Shown in pieces: positions 11,906 to 21,838 of a stretch of DNA of 64,000 nucleotides; positions within the stretch are counted from its first letter, which is position 1, and every line of letters starts with the position of its first letter. The stretch is from Patella vulgata. Taxonomy: Eukaryota; Mollusca; Gastropoda; Patellidae. The notes below the pieces were generated by a model, which worked only from the letters and a program-made list of their open reading frames with translations, ran no database searches and was not told where the DNA came from. A program made the translations under genes and the position numbers. Location: contig NC_065884.2 of the NCBI RefSeq assembly GCF_932274485.2, forward strand, positions 28,601,540 through 28,665,539, written 5' to 3'.

Positions 11906-13998
11906 TTACCTCAAGCACTCAACTTAGTATCTCGATTGCTTGACTTAATTATCTCAAGCGCTTGACTTGCTATCTCGAGCACTCGAAAGGCAGGGGACGA
12001 TTAAAATGGGTCTGTCTGTCTTGTCCGTCCGTCCGTCCGCCCGCCCGCCTGTCCGTCACACTTTTTGGGACACAATATCTTTTCTTCTAATTAAGCTAGA
12101 ATCTTCACACTTGGTGTAGGTTTATTAGGTCAATGCCTTGATGGAGTTTGAAGATGAGCATTTTCTGCTTAGGGTAAGCGGAGATATTGAATTTGATAGG
12201 TTGATGCTTTGGGACATGATAACTTTAGTTCTAATTAAGTGAGAGTGATGAAATTTGGTGTATAGTTTCATTACATCAATGCCTCGACTAAGTTCAATAA
12301 TAAGCATTTTTTGCTCAGGGTAAGCAGAGTGATAAACAATTTGATTGGTTGAGAGTTCAGAACACAATAACTCCACTTCGAATTGAGGTAGAATTTTAAA
12401 ACTTGGTGCAGGCGTTGATTGGGTGAATGCCTTGATGGAGTTCAAAGATGAGCATTTTCTGCTTAGAGTAAGCAGAGATAAGCAATTTGATTGGTAGATA
12501 CTTTGGGACACAATAACTTTGGTTCTAATTAAGTAAGAGTGATGAAACTTGGTGCATAGTTGCATCACATCAATACCTTGGATTATGAGAGAATTTGCGG
12601 CTCAGGGTAAGCGAAGCGATAAGTAATTTGATTGGTCAAGACTTTGGAGCTCAACAACTTTTATTCTAATTGAGTGATAGTGGTGAAATTTCGTGTATAG
12701 TTTTATTACATCAATACCTAAACAAGGTTCGATGCTGAACATTCTCTCCTTTGCAAAGTAGAGACTTCAATCTAATTGGTCAAAAATTTGGAGCACAATA
12801 ACTCTCCTAATTGATATAGAATTTTCCAAATTGGTGAAGGTGTCTATTACGTGAATGCCTTGACATTATGCATTCATGCACATTTTCCACTAAGGCTAAG
12901 CAGAGATGAGCAATTTGATTGGTTGAGACTTTGGAACACGATAACTAATTGGGTGAGAGCGATGAAACTCTGAGTATAGATTCATTATATCAGTACATTG
13001 ACTAAGTTTGATGAATAGAATTTTCTGCTTAAGCTAAGTAGCTATAAGCAATTTGATTGGTCAAGACTTTGGAACATAACAATTCTGCTTTTAATTGAGG
13101 TATAGATGTTCATTAGGCGAATGTCTTGATTGTGTTCAATGATTAATATTTCCCGTTAAAGCTAAGCAGAGCCAGAGGCATAGCCGTGAAATATATATTT
13201 GGGGGGGGGGGCCCGCAAATGAAATTATATAAAATGTTGACAATGACAATATGGAGAGTGTGGGAGGGTCACCCTCCTACTGGGGTGGCTTGGGGGGGCC
13301 ACCCCCATAAAAAAATGTTTAAAGTTTCAGTCTTCTGTAAACACTGTTTAGGCATATTTTACGGGATTAAACTAAAACATCACACCAATACAATGTTTAT
13401 CAGGTTTAAGTCGGGGGGAGCCGTATTCATATTTTTTTCATGACTTTTACATATTGAATGTTACGCTTGAGTTATGAACAACACGACAAAGAGAGTTTAG
13501 TAGGAGAATTTTTATGAGGAGGATCCAAATGAAACAAAACTTGATCACATAACTTTAGTTTATTAGGATGCATATTTGACAATCACCTTCAGTTAAAACT
13601 GCAATATACACATTGACATTTACAAGAATATTTAAAGTATTTTGTGTATTATAAATGGATTTCAAAAAGTAAACATAAGTGTTTGTGTTTTAATTTGTAC
13701 ATTGTTTTATACAGATAGAATCTTAACTAATCCTAATAATTGATTGGAGGGGGGGCGGACACGTACCCCCCCATGTCTGAGGACGATGAGCAGAGCTAAG
13801 CAATTTCTTTGGTCGATAACTTTGATTCTAACTGATGGAGAGTGTATAGTGAACACTTTATGCTTAGACTAAGCATAGATAATCAGTTTGATAACTCGAT
13901 ACTTTTGAAAAAGATATATTAATTAATATGTGGCATCTAGGGTTTTTTTTAAATCGGCGGGGTGACATCAGCCTCACTGTTGGCTTGTTTTTTTGCAT
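11906..13998 (+). repeat. Modular repeat family Q, copy 1, with insertion
   Basis: A short array of 'TATCTCGAGCGCTTGACT' (about 11905-11985) leads into GAAAGGCAGGGGAC, then a CCGTCCGTCCGTCC run, then about eight ~155-170 bp modules with TTTGGGACACAATAACTTT, AATTAAGTGAGAGTGATGAA, CAATGCCTTGATGGAGTT and TTTCTGCTTAGGGTAAGC. The 3' end is GACATCAGCCTC followed by TTGGCTTG (about 13965-13990), shared with copy 2 at 21838. A hAT-like element (13173-13788) interrupts it. The open minus-strand frame across 12125-12568 is a product of the repeat period. Confidence 0.8.
13165..13796. mobile_element. hAT-like non-autonomous element with 8-bp target duplication
   Basis: The insert spans 13173-13788 (616 bp) and is flanked by AGCAGAGC at 13165-13172 and 13789-13796. 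Joining the flanks restores the family-Q module 'AAGCAGAGC|TAAGCAATTT', so the boundaries are well supported. The left end CAGAGGCATAGCC resembles the CAGRGGCGTAGCC ends of many hAT elements (from memory); the right end is G/C-tract rich and only weakly complementary. It has no transposase. G- and C-runs near 13201 and 13750 are internal. Confidence 0.7.
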
Positions 13999-14046
13999 GT
14001 CCTAAATCAGCCATGTAGATTAACAACTAGCAAAATAAAAAAAACA

Positions 14047-14280
14047 GATGGGGTTTAACGTCCACTCGACACAAACTAGGTCATTTCGGGACTAACATAT
14101 GGTTTAATAATATTTCAATAGTTTGCTTGCGCGTAGGGGTCTTTAGCAGTGGGAGAAAACCCATGAGGTTGGACAGGTGACCCTACTCCTTGTCACATAC
14201 AACCGGGGAATCTAAACCACGCCAGTTGAATCAATGACAGACCTGATGAATCAGCACGCACATGCTAACCATTAAGCCAT
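14047..14280 (-). repeat. tRNA-derived SINE family A, minus-strand copy
   Basis: Read on the minus strand it matches the full-length SINE at 17831-18112. The 3' part is seen as GGGGTTTAACGTCCACTCGA and 'CACAAACTAGGTCATTTCGG', the core as GGGGTCTTTAGCAGTGGGA, and the tRNA-like head as 'ATGCTAACCATTAAGCCAT', ending at a C-run (14281-14296). The core is shortened relative to the copy at 17.8 kb, lacking the GGTCCTCTGGTTTCC part. Confidence 0.75.
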
Positions 14281-14514
14281 CCCCCCCCCCCCCCCCAAAA
14301 AAAAACAATAGACAACCTAAAATTGTACATTTCTAAATGTATGCTTTATAATATGTTGTAACTTTCTATCAAAATGTTTGCAAACAGTTTATTGTGATAG
14401 AATAATTATTCAGCAGAAAGAACGTTCATTTGTGTTAGTCTATGTCTGTGTGGTGGATTGAGAACATGGTGTACAGATAAAGGGAGACAAATCTTTAATA
14501 CATAGGAGGCAGAC

Positions 14515-15085
14515 CACCATTCATTTTCCTATTGGTTTCAATGATAATTTTGGTGACTGCCCGACTCCCGCTTTTCCCCAAATTTTCATTGTCCTGAACG
14601 CTTTTCACTACAGATAGAGCAACAAATGGCCATTTCTTTGCTCAAGATTTGTATGAGCCCGAGCAATGAAATTTTGATTTCTACAAATATGATGTAGTCT
14701 GGACGTATAATGGAGGCCACAATTTATGACAGATCTTTTTCAAACCTTAGAATAATGATTCTTATCAGTAGACAACAATTGGAATTGAATTTGAGCACAA
14801 TTGCCTTTTTTGTTCCTGAGTTATGGCCCTTTAATTAGCTTCAATGTTAATTCTGGTCTCCTTGTCCCACTCCAACTTTTCCCCAAATTGTCGTTGGGCT
14901 GAACACTTTTCACTGCAGACAGAGCAACAAATTGCCATGTCTTTGCTCAAGACGAGGCTGAGCAATGAAATTTGAATTTATACAAATTTGAAGTTTTCTG
15001 GGCGTATAAAGCAGTTACCAACCTTAGGATAAAGATGAGTATTAGTAGACCACAATTAGGATTGAATTTGAGCGCAATCACTTTT
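14515..15085 (+). repeat. Imperfect ~290-bp direct duplication
   Basis: The block with CTTTTCCCCAAATT, GAACGCTTTTCACTACAGA and AGAGCAACAAATGGCCAT occurs at about 14570-14760 and again at about 14868-15050. The second copy runs directly into the hairpin head of a family-P element at 15087. The function is unknown. Confidence 0.65.
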
Positions 15086-15086
15086 T

Positions 15087-16331
15087 ATACGCCCACATTT
15101 TCATGTGGACGTATTATGCTGTCGCCGCTGTCCGTCCACAATTTGTTTGTGGACACTCTACAGGTCACAATTTTTATCCGATCTTGATAAAACTTGAAAT
15201 ATAGGCCTATCTCTAGAAGATCTTGGTTCCTGTCAATATTGGCATGAATCGGACTATAACTTTATGAATTATGGTGCCTGATTGTACGAAAAATCATGTT
15301 TTTAGCTTGTGGGCACTCTCTAGATGTCACAATTTCATCTGATTTTGATGAAACTTGATATGCATGTGTATAACCCAAAGATCTTGGTTCCTTGCGATAT
15401 TCGCAGATATCGGATCGTAACTTCCTGAATTATGGCCCCAGATTGTACGAAAAATTACATTTTAATAACCATTTATATATATCACCGTTACACCATAATG
15501 TAGGTTGCGAATTTCGTGAATATCGGACCAAAGCTGATGGACAAAATGGCTGCCCTCATACGCAAATTACTGTAAAAATATGGTACAAGTTTGTGGACAC
15601 TCTAGTGGTCACAATTTTTATCTGATTTTGATGATACTTGATGTGCATGTTTATAACCCAAAGATCTTGGTTCCTGTTGATATTTGTGGATATCAGATCA
15701 TAACTTCCAGAATTATGGCCCTAGATTGTATGAAAAGTCGCATTTTTAGCTTGTGCTTCCTCTAGAAGTGACAGTTATTATCTGATGTAAAAAAAACGTT
15801 TGCATATATCACCGTTACACCATAATGTCAGTAAAGTTTGAATTTCCTGAATTATTGCCCCTGATTGTACGACAAATTGCGTTTTTAGGTCTAGAGGTCA
15901 CAATTATTATCCGATTTGAAAAAATGTTCAAATATATCACTGTTACACCGTAATGTTGTGAAAATCGGATCGAAACTGCTGGACAAAATGGCCGCTCCTT
16001 GTGCACAAATAGAGTAAAAGTATGTAATACCAAGGTTGTGGACCCTCTAGAAGTCACATTTTTTATCCGATTTTGATGAAACTTGAAATGTATGTTTATA
16101 ACCCAAAGATCTTGGTTCCTGTCAATACTTGCGCATATCAGAATATAACTTCCTGGTTTATGGCCCCTGATTGTACAAAAAATCGTGTTTTTAGCTTGCA
16201 GATTAACCTGAAGTCACAAGTTTTATCCGATTTTAAAAAAACGTTTAAATATATCACCATTCCACCATAATGAAGGCTGAATTCGAAGGAAACTGCCCAA
16301 GAAAATGGCTGCTCTTTGTACTCAAATTTGT
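15087..16331 (+). repeat. Modular repeat family P, copy 3 (head and body)
   Basis: It begins with a near-perfect hairpin, ATACGCCCACAT then TTTC then ATGTGGACGTAT (15087-15114), followed by GTCGCCGCTGTCCGTCCACA and about five modules. The 3' terminus is not contiguous. A matching last module with the terminus is found at 17215-17451, so DNA at about 16332-17214 seems to have entered the element or the copy was rearranged. Confidence 0.8.
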
Positions 16332-17214
16332 AGCACCATGGGTCTTTTGTCAAACATGGAGAGTGAAGGACACCAAACCGGTCACCACCTCCAGCATATG
16401 ACCCATGCATCTTTTCTTACTACATATCTTAGTAGCCTTGTGATCATCTAGTATTTTCACCTAACGTATTTGCTTCCACTTCACGTTGTGTATTTACTTC
16501 TTACTGTTTTCTCAGTTAGTTAGGAATAACAATGCAACCGTTCGTTTTTACATTTTATATAGCATAGTGGGATACATAGATACAAGCATAGTATAGACTA
16601 CAATACTAAAGTCATTCTCAAACCCTAGCCAGCCAGACTTGCTGGATCTTTTCCCTTCCAGAATCTCTCTGCTGTCTGACGAATTCTCACAAGTATGATA
16701 GTTTTGTAGCTTTGGGTTTTGGACCTTCAATTATCTAATTGGTAAATAATTAGAGAGATTGGTTAATTGAGCCAAATGACGTCGAAACCCACCATTATAT
16801 GGTTAGTGGAAATTTACTGGAGAAATTTTCCACAAGATATCTGTTATCAATCTAGAATTGAATGTTTACCACATTATGACTGACTCTTTTTTATGTAACA
16901 ATATGCCACTCATTCGCTAACTTGATTTAAGTACATATATGTGAATCTAATAATTTGCCAAAGATATTATTTAATTCAATGCTACTAATTTAAGGAGCAA
17001 AAATCCTACAAAAGTCTTACAAATAATTGTGTAAAAGTATGTAATTCGATTTTGATGAAACTTAAAGGTCATCGGAAAAGGTTCATAGATTTTTTAAATA
17101 ATGCAAGTAATTATGTCAACATATCCTTTCCATAAGTATAACCCGAACCCGAATGTCAATATTACCTTCAACAGGTAAATTTCAACATTAGTAATTTCCG
17201 CCGTTCTCCGTGGG
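16332..17214. other. Unassigned DNA within a split family-P copy
   Basis: No coding signal. A short family-P phrase (GTAAAAGTATGTAATTCGAT plus GATGAAACTTAAAGG, 17030-17068) lies inside it, suggesting several rearrangements. Clear inverted ends were not found at its borders. Confidence 0.4.
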
Positions 17215-17451
17215 TAGTCGGAACAAAGGTTGTGGACCCTCTAGAGGTCACAATATTTGTTCGATTTTGATGAAACTTCAAATATATCTTTATATCCCAT
17301 AGATCTCAACTGCTTTTAATGTTCGCACATTTCAGACCATAACTTACTGGATTATAGCCCCTGATTGTACAAAAAATTGCTTTTGTTTTTAGCATGTTCT
17401 CTATCCATCCCTTGCAAAATGTGGGTGTATCTTGCCTGGCAACCAATGGTT
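17215..17451 (+). repeat. Modular repeat family P, 3' terminal module
   Basis: It carries GTGGACCCTCTAGAGGTCAC, TTATAGCCCCTGATTGTAC, TTCTCTATCCATCCCTTGC, then AAAATGTGGGTGTAT and the terminus CTTGCCTGGCAACCAATGG. AAAATGTGGGTGTAT is the reverse complement of the family head ATACGCCCACATTTT with one mismatch, so the element has terminal inverted repeats. Confidence 0.8.
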
Positions 17452-17819
17452 TTGTTTCAGACTAATGACCCTTTAATTAGTGTAAATTTGCATATCCACT
17501 CATGTCAGTAATATTCTTTAAAAATTACATACTGTACCTGCTTCAAATTCATGTCGGTGAGATTCCTCAGAAATTATGTGTCTTTGTAAGGAAAACGTCC
17601 ATAATAAGAACAGTTCCTGATGTCGAAACATTGTTTGTCTTCTTTATTATAATGATATTTCAAAATTACACCCGTAAACAGCATGGTCGCCTTTTGTTAT
17701 TCTTATTTGCCTATATGATACATTTTTCGCGCCAAAATGAACCATTCTAGTTAGCTTTTGCAATGCAAGATCATGGGAAAATTGTCATTTTAGCCGCTAA
17801 GAAGGTACTTTGTTATGAT

Positions 17820-18123
17820 TCATTATGAAATGGGGGTGGAGGTGGATGGCCAAATGGTTATCGTGTACGCGTTGTATCGTAAAGTCTGTCATTGAGTCAA
17901 CTGGCGAGGTTTGGATTCTCCGGATGTACGTGACAAGGAGTAGGGTCTCTTGTCCAATTTTGTGGGTTTTTTCCGGGTCCTCTGGTTTCCTCCCACTGCT
18001 AAAGACCCCTACGCGCAAGCGAATTTTTGAAATAAAATTGAAACATATGTTATTCCCGAAATGACCTAGTTTGTGTCGAGTGGAGGTTAAACTCCATTTC
18101 TCTCTGTCTCTCTCATTATGAAA
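17820..18123 (+). repeat. Full-length tRNA-derived SINE (family A) with 11-bp target duplication
   Basis: The body is 17831-18112, flanked by TCATTATGAAA at 17820-17830 and 18113-18123. A pol III A box TGGCCAAATGG (17847-17857) and a B-box-like GGTTTGGATTC (17908-17918) mark a tRNA-derived head. The core contains GGTTTCCTCCCACTGCTAAA and ACGCGCAAGCGAAT; the tail contains GACCTAGTTTGTGTCGAG and ends in CT-rich sequence. The core resembles conserved central-domain SINEs of molluscs (Meta or Ceph type, from memory). Other copies lie at 14.0, 19.5, 57.5 and 62.7 kb. Reading frames across it are not genes. Confidence 0.88.
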
Positions 18124-18404
18124 AAAAGAGTTAACTTATGTTTATTAATAGCTAATAACAGTGAGCGCTTCGGATGGATATATTTTTCTTATTTTTATAG
18201 CCTACGGAATATTTTTTTGTCCAGTGAATGGAAAGGTATTAAAATATTGTGTGCCTGGTGAGAATACATCGCCAATTCTTATGACGGGAAATAGTTACAG
18301 ATGAAAATTATCGTGTAGTGAATATATATATAATCTTTGACTAATTTTAACATCTTGTCAACCACCATAAAGGGGATCAAAGTGTTAATATTAAGGAAAT
18401 CACT

Positions 18405-18935
18405 TAGATTAAGAAAGTCAATCACTATGACTCGAAAATTGCTTACTATTTTTTCAATTTTTAATTAAAATGGTTAAAACTTAATGACCTACCTGGAATT
18501 GTCACCCCATTACTTTGTTCGTCAAGCCTTAACGCCTATAAGTTCGATAAAATCCTTTATTATCCTGTAAATTTCACATTTTTCGACATAATCAATTTCT
18601 CAGAACATAAACATTACCACTGCGTCTGCGTAAGTTGGGTCGCTCGTATATCATGTAGGGGTATAAGGTATTCCACAAATAGGGTGCATTCGGTTAATAA
18701 TATTTGTGCGGGAGGATTCGCCCGTTTGTTTTGCGTCAGTGTGAGAGTGTGTGTGTGTGTGCGTGGGTGTGTGTGTTTAGGTTTATTCAGTTACCGGTAT
18801 TTTAATATTCCTTAGAGATATTCATAGTATTGCATGTCTCCTAAAATATTCCTCACAGAACACTTATTTTCAGCATTAGATGGCATGGTAACCTTTCTGA
18901 TAAAGTATAAATTTGTACAATATCTTATAATTTTT
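18405..18935 (+). repeat. Dispersed duplication, copy 1 (partner at 33.5 kb)
   Basis: Blocks such as TTAAAATGGTTAAAACTTAA, CTACCTGGAATTGTCACCCC, TATTTTAATATTCCTTAGAG, TTGCATGTCTCCTAAAATAT and GATGGCATGGTAACCTTTCT recur in the same order at 33475-33840. Copy 1 contains about 160 bp extra, including a GT microsatellite (18738-18775). It is non-coding; the family is unknown. Confidence 0.75.
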
Positions 18936-19505
18936 TGGACTTAAATAGTTTTGGTCAACGGTATCTATTTTTATTTATATTCGCGTTTCACAGGCACACA
19001 AGATTTATTTCAGATATTGATGTAGAATAGATAGAAAAAACGAATTGTAGAAAATATAATCCCTTGAGTGATGGATCATTCTTTCATCACATGCATTTGC
19101 AAGTGCACGATGGTGTGTGTATATAACATGTGTATAAAAATGTGGTTCTCAACCTACCTTGGAACGTATGAAAACTTAGTGGCACACCTGGCTAAATACA
19201 TATGAAAAATATTTGAATTTTGCAAAATAAAAACATGGTAAGTGAGACGGCATACAACATAGACACAGACTAGTCATAGTGTGCCGTTTAAAATTCAGCT
19301 GCACACTTAGGAAATCTTTGGTATCATTGGTATATAAGAAGGTGGAGACTGGATAAGTGATTATTGTTATTTACAATTTCAAGATGAAGATTACGCAAGA
19401 TGTGAACCAATGTATCAATCATTTATTTACTTATTTTGAGAAACAGAGTAAAATGAATTATAGACGATATAAAAGTTCCCCAAAAAAGAGATTGCCTACA
19501 CATTG
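18936..19505. other. AT-rich spacer, nothing recognised
   Basis: No motif, repeat partner or reading frame that I can support. Confidence 0.4.
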
Positions 19506-19507
19506 AA

Positions 19508-19562
19508 TAGGGGGGTGGGTGGCTGAATGGTTAGCGTATGCGCGCTGTATCATAAAGTCTGC
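19508..19562 (+). repeat. SINE family A head only
   Basis: GGGGGTGGGTGGCTGAATGG, with the A box TGGCTGAATGG at 19520-19530, and then CGCGCTGTATCATAAAGTCTG match the first ~55 bp of the SINE at 17.8 kb. The match stops abruptly before the B box. No target duplication was found. Confidence 0.65.
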
Positions 19563-19680
19563 AGGAAAATAAAAAAAAGCAAGGTTAACAAATGTTCAAC
19601 AAAATTAGATAATTTTGACCTGATGACAATAAGAGAGACCATCCATAAACTACACGGCAATGGCCAGTATGTAAGTGCAG
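19563..19680 (+). pseudogene. Possible transposase exon fragment
   Basis: In frame this reads KLDNFDLMTIRETIHKLHGN after a Lys-rich stretch. The pattern 'lDdFD...IRrtihkfy' resembles the N-terminal winged-helix part of IS630/Tc1-like transposases widespread in invertebrates (from memory). The resemblance ends near GGCCAGTATGTAAG, which could be a splice donor or a break. The rest of the frame to 19859 has no recognisable domain. It is too short for firm assignment. Confidence 0.35.
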
Positions 19681-19987
19681 TTCATTTAAATATGTTTCAT
19701 CATTGCTATTCGACTTTTACATATATGTCATGTTCTGCATTACATAACCTTGATTTAATAATTGTTTATATAGTCAAGATTAGTAATAGTTATGCCCTCA
19801 ATACAGTAAATATTTTTTTGAATTTTGAATACAATTCACAAAATCTTGATGTCCAATAAGTCATTTTCCAGAGGATATGACAGCATATATGGGTAAACCC
19901 TATCAATATATAGTGTTCCACAACCTTCCATCACCTTTCTGAAAACCTTTTTAACGTGATAGAGGTTATTGTTTTTATAATGGATTT

Positions 19988-20505
19988 TTATACGCCCACA
20001 TTTTCATGTGGACATATATTTTCGTCGCCACTGTGTGTTTGTGTGTCCGTCCGTTCACATTTGTTTGTGGACACTCTACGGGTCACAATTTTTATTCAAT
20101 TTTGACGAAACTTGAAATATAGGTCTATCTTCCAAAGATCTTGGTTCCTTACGATATTGGCATGTATCACTATCAGACCATAACTTCATGGATTATGGCC
20201 CCTGATTGTATGAAAAATCATGTTTTTAGTTTGTGGATGCTCTAGAGGTCATAATTTTCATCTGATTGTGATGAAACTTGAAATGCATGTTTATAACCCA
20301 AAGATCTTGGTTCTTTTCGATATCTTCTCATATCAGATCGTAACTTCTTGTACGAAAAATCGCGTTTTTAGCTTGTGGTCCCTCTAGAGGTCACAATTTT
20401 TTTCCGATTTAAAAGAAATGTGTGAACATATCACTGTTACACCCTAATGATGGTTCCTTTTGATATTTGCACATATCGGACCTTCACTTCCTGGATTATG
20501 TGGAC
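19988..20505 (+). repeat. Modular repeat family P, copy 4 (3'-incomplete)
   Basis: The hairpin head TATACGCCCACAT plus ATGTGGACATAT begins at about 19990, followed by CCGTCCGTTCACA and three modules. It ends near 20505, where TATGTGGACGTACATG and a GT-rich run follow; that looks like half of a second head. No 3' terminus is present. Confidence 0.75.
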
Positions 20506-20895
20506 GTACATGTATATTGCCGTCACCCCTGTCTGTGTGTGTGTGCGTGTGTGTGTGTCACCTTTCCCCAGCATAGCCTCAGTCTCGTGCTTTATCCTAC
20601 ACATAATTTACATGAAATGTAGAGTTAGGTGTATGTTATTCACAGAGTTATTGCTGTTGAACTTGAAATATTAAAATCGCTCTACAGGTCTAAGTTTCTT
20701 AAGAAATTTTTTATACAGGTCTGAGGTTTAACTAATAATGAGTATGAATTGTATTGAAATTGATTTTTTTTCAGAGTTATTACCCATTCCATTGAAACTT
20801 TTTAATCACTTTATATAGCACAATCTAGGTGATGCCAACAGGTTAATTGAATACCTGTATAGGTATTTACTTTAACAGGGGTGAAATTTCTAATT
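20506..20895. other. Spacer with GT-rich microsatellite
   Basis: TGTCTGTGTGTGTGTGCG and neighbours form a short GT array at 20530-20560. The rest is AT-rich without recognisable content. Confidence 0.45.
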
Positions 20896-21838
20896 GTCCC
20901 CCGCCTTTCGAAGAAAGCAGGGGACTATTAAAATGGGTTCGTCGGTCTCTCCGTCCGTCCGTCTGTCCATCACACTTTTTGGGACACAATAACTCTCCTT
21001 CTAATTGAACTAGAATGTTCAAACTTGGTGTGGGTGTTTATTAGGTCAATGCCTTGATGGAGTTCGAAGAGGAGCATTTTCTAATTAAGTTCTAATTAAG
21101 TGAGAGTGATGAAACTTGGTGATAGTTTCATTACATCAATACCTTGACTAAGTTCGATAATGAGTATTTTCTGCTCGGGGAAATCAGAGCAATAACCAAT
21201 TTGATTGGCCGAGACTTTGGAACACAATAACTCTCTTTCGAATTGACGTAGAATGTTCCAACTTGGTGTAGGTGTTTATTAGGTTAATGCCTTGATCAAG
21301 TTTGATGATAAACATTATCTGCTTACGATAAGCAGAGGTAAGCAATCTGATTGGTTGATGCTTTGGGGCACGATGACTTTGGTTATAATTAAGTGAGAGT
21401 GATGAAACTCCAAGTATAGATTCATTATATCATTACCTTGACTAAGTTCGATGATAAGAATTTTCTGCTTAGGCTAAGGAGCAATAAGCAATTTGATTGG
21501 TCAAGACTTTGGAACATAAAATCTCTGCTTTTAATTGAGGTAGAATGTACACATTTAAACTTGATATTGATGTTCATTAGGTGAATGTCTTGACTGAGTA
21601 CAATGATTAACATTTCGAGCTAAAGCTAAGCAGGGCTAAGCTATTTCATTGGTCAATGCTTTAGGACAAGATAACTTCGATTCTGTCTGATAGAGAGTGA
21701 TGAAACTTAGTGTATAGTTGATAATCAGTTTAATTGATTGATACTTTTGAAAAAAATAAATGTGCGATAAATTAATATGTGTCATTTTTTTATTTTGGGA
21801 TTTCGGCGGGAGACATCAGCCTCCCTTTTGGCTTGTTC
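20896..21838 (+). repeat. Modular repeat family Q, copy 2
   Basis: It starts with an imperfect hairpin, GTCCCCCGCCTTTC then GAAGAAAGCAGGGGAC (20896-20925), then CCGTCCGTCCGTCTG and five to six modules of ~160 bp with TTTTTGGGACACAATAAC, AATGCCTTGATGGAGTTCG, ATTTGATTGGTCAAGACTTT and AGCTAAGCAGGGCTAAGC. It ends with GAGACATCAGCCTCCCTTTT then GGCTTGTTC (21810-21838). Head and tail boundaries agree with copy 1. Confidence 0.8.

Noticed and set aside
12125-12568. 147-residue minus-strand open frame
   Set aside because: It lies wholly within family-Q modules and its protein repeats with the DNA period; it stays open because the unit length is near a multiple of three.
15392-16057. Several 60-90 residue frames on both strands
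   Set aside because: The same peptides recur in every family-P copy on both strands; they are translations of the repeat modules.
17825-18064. 79-residue frame and its minus-strand partner
   Set aside because: Both lie inside the full-length SINE, which is a pol III-type non-coding element.
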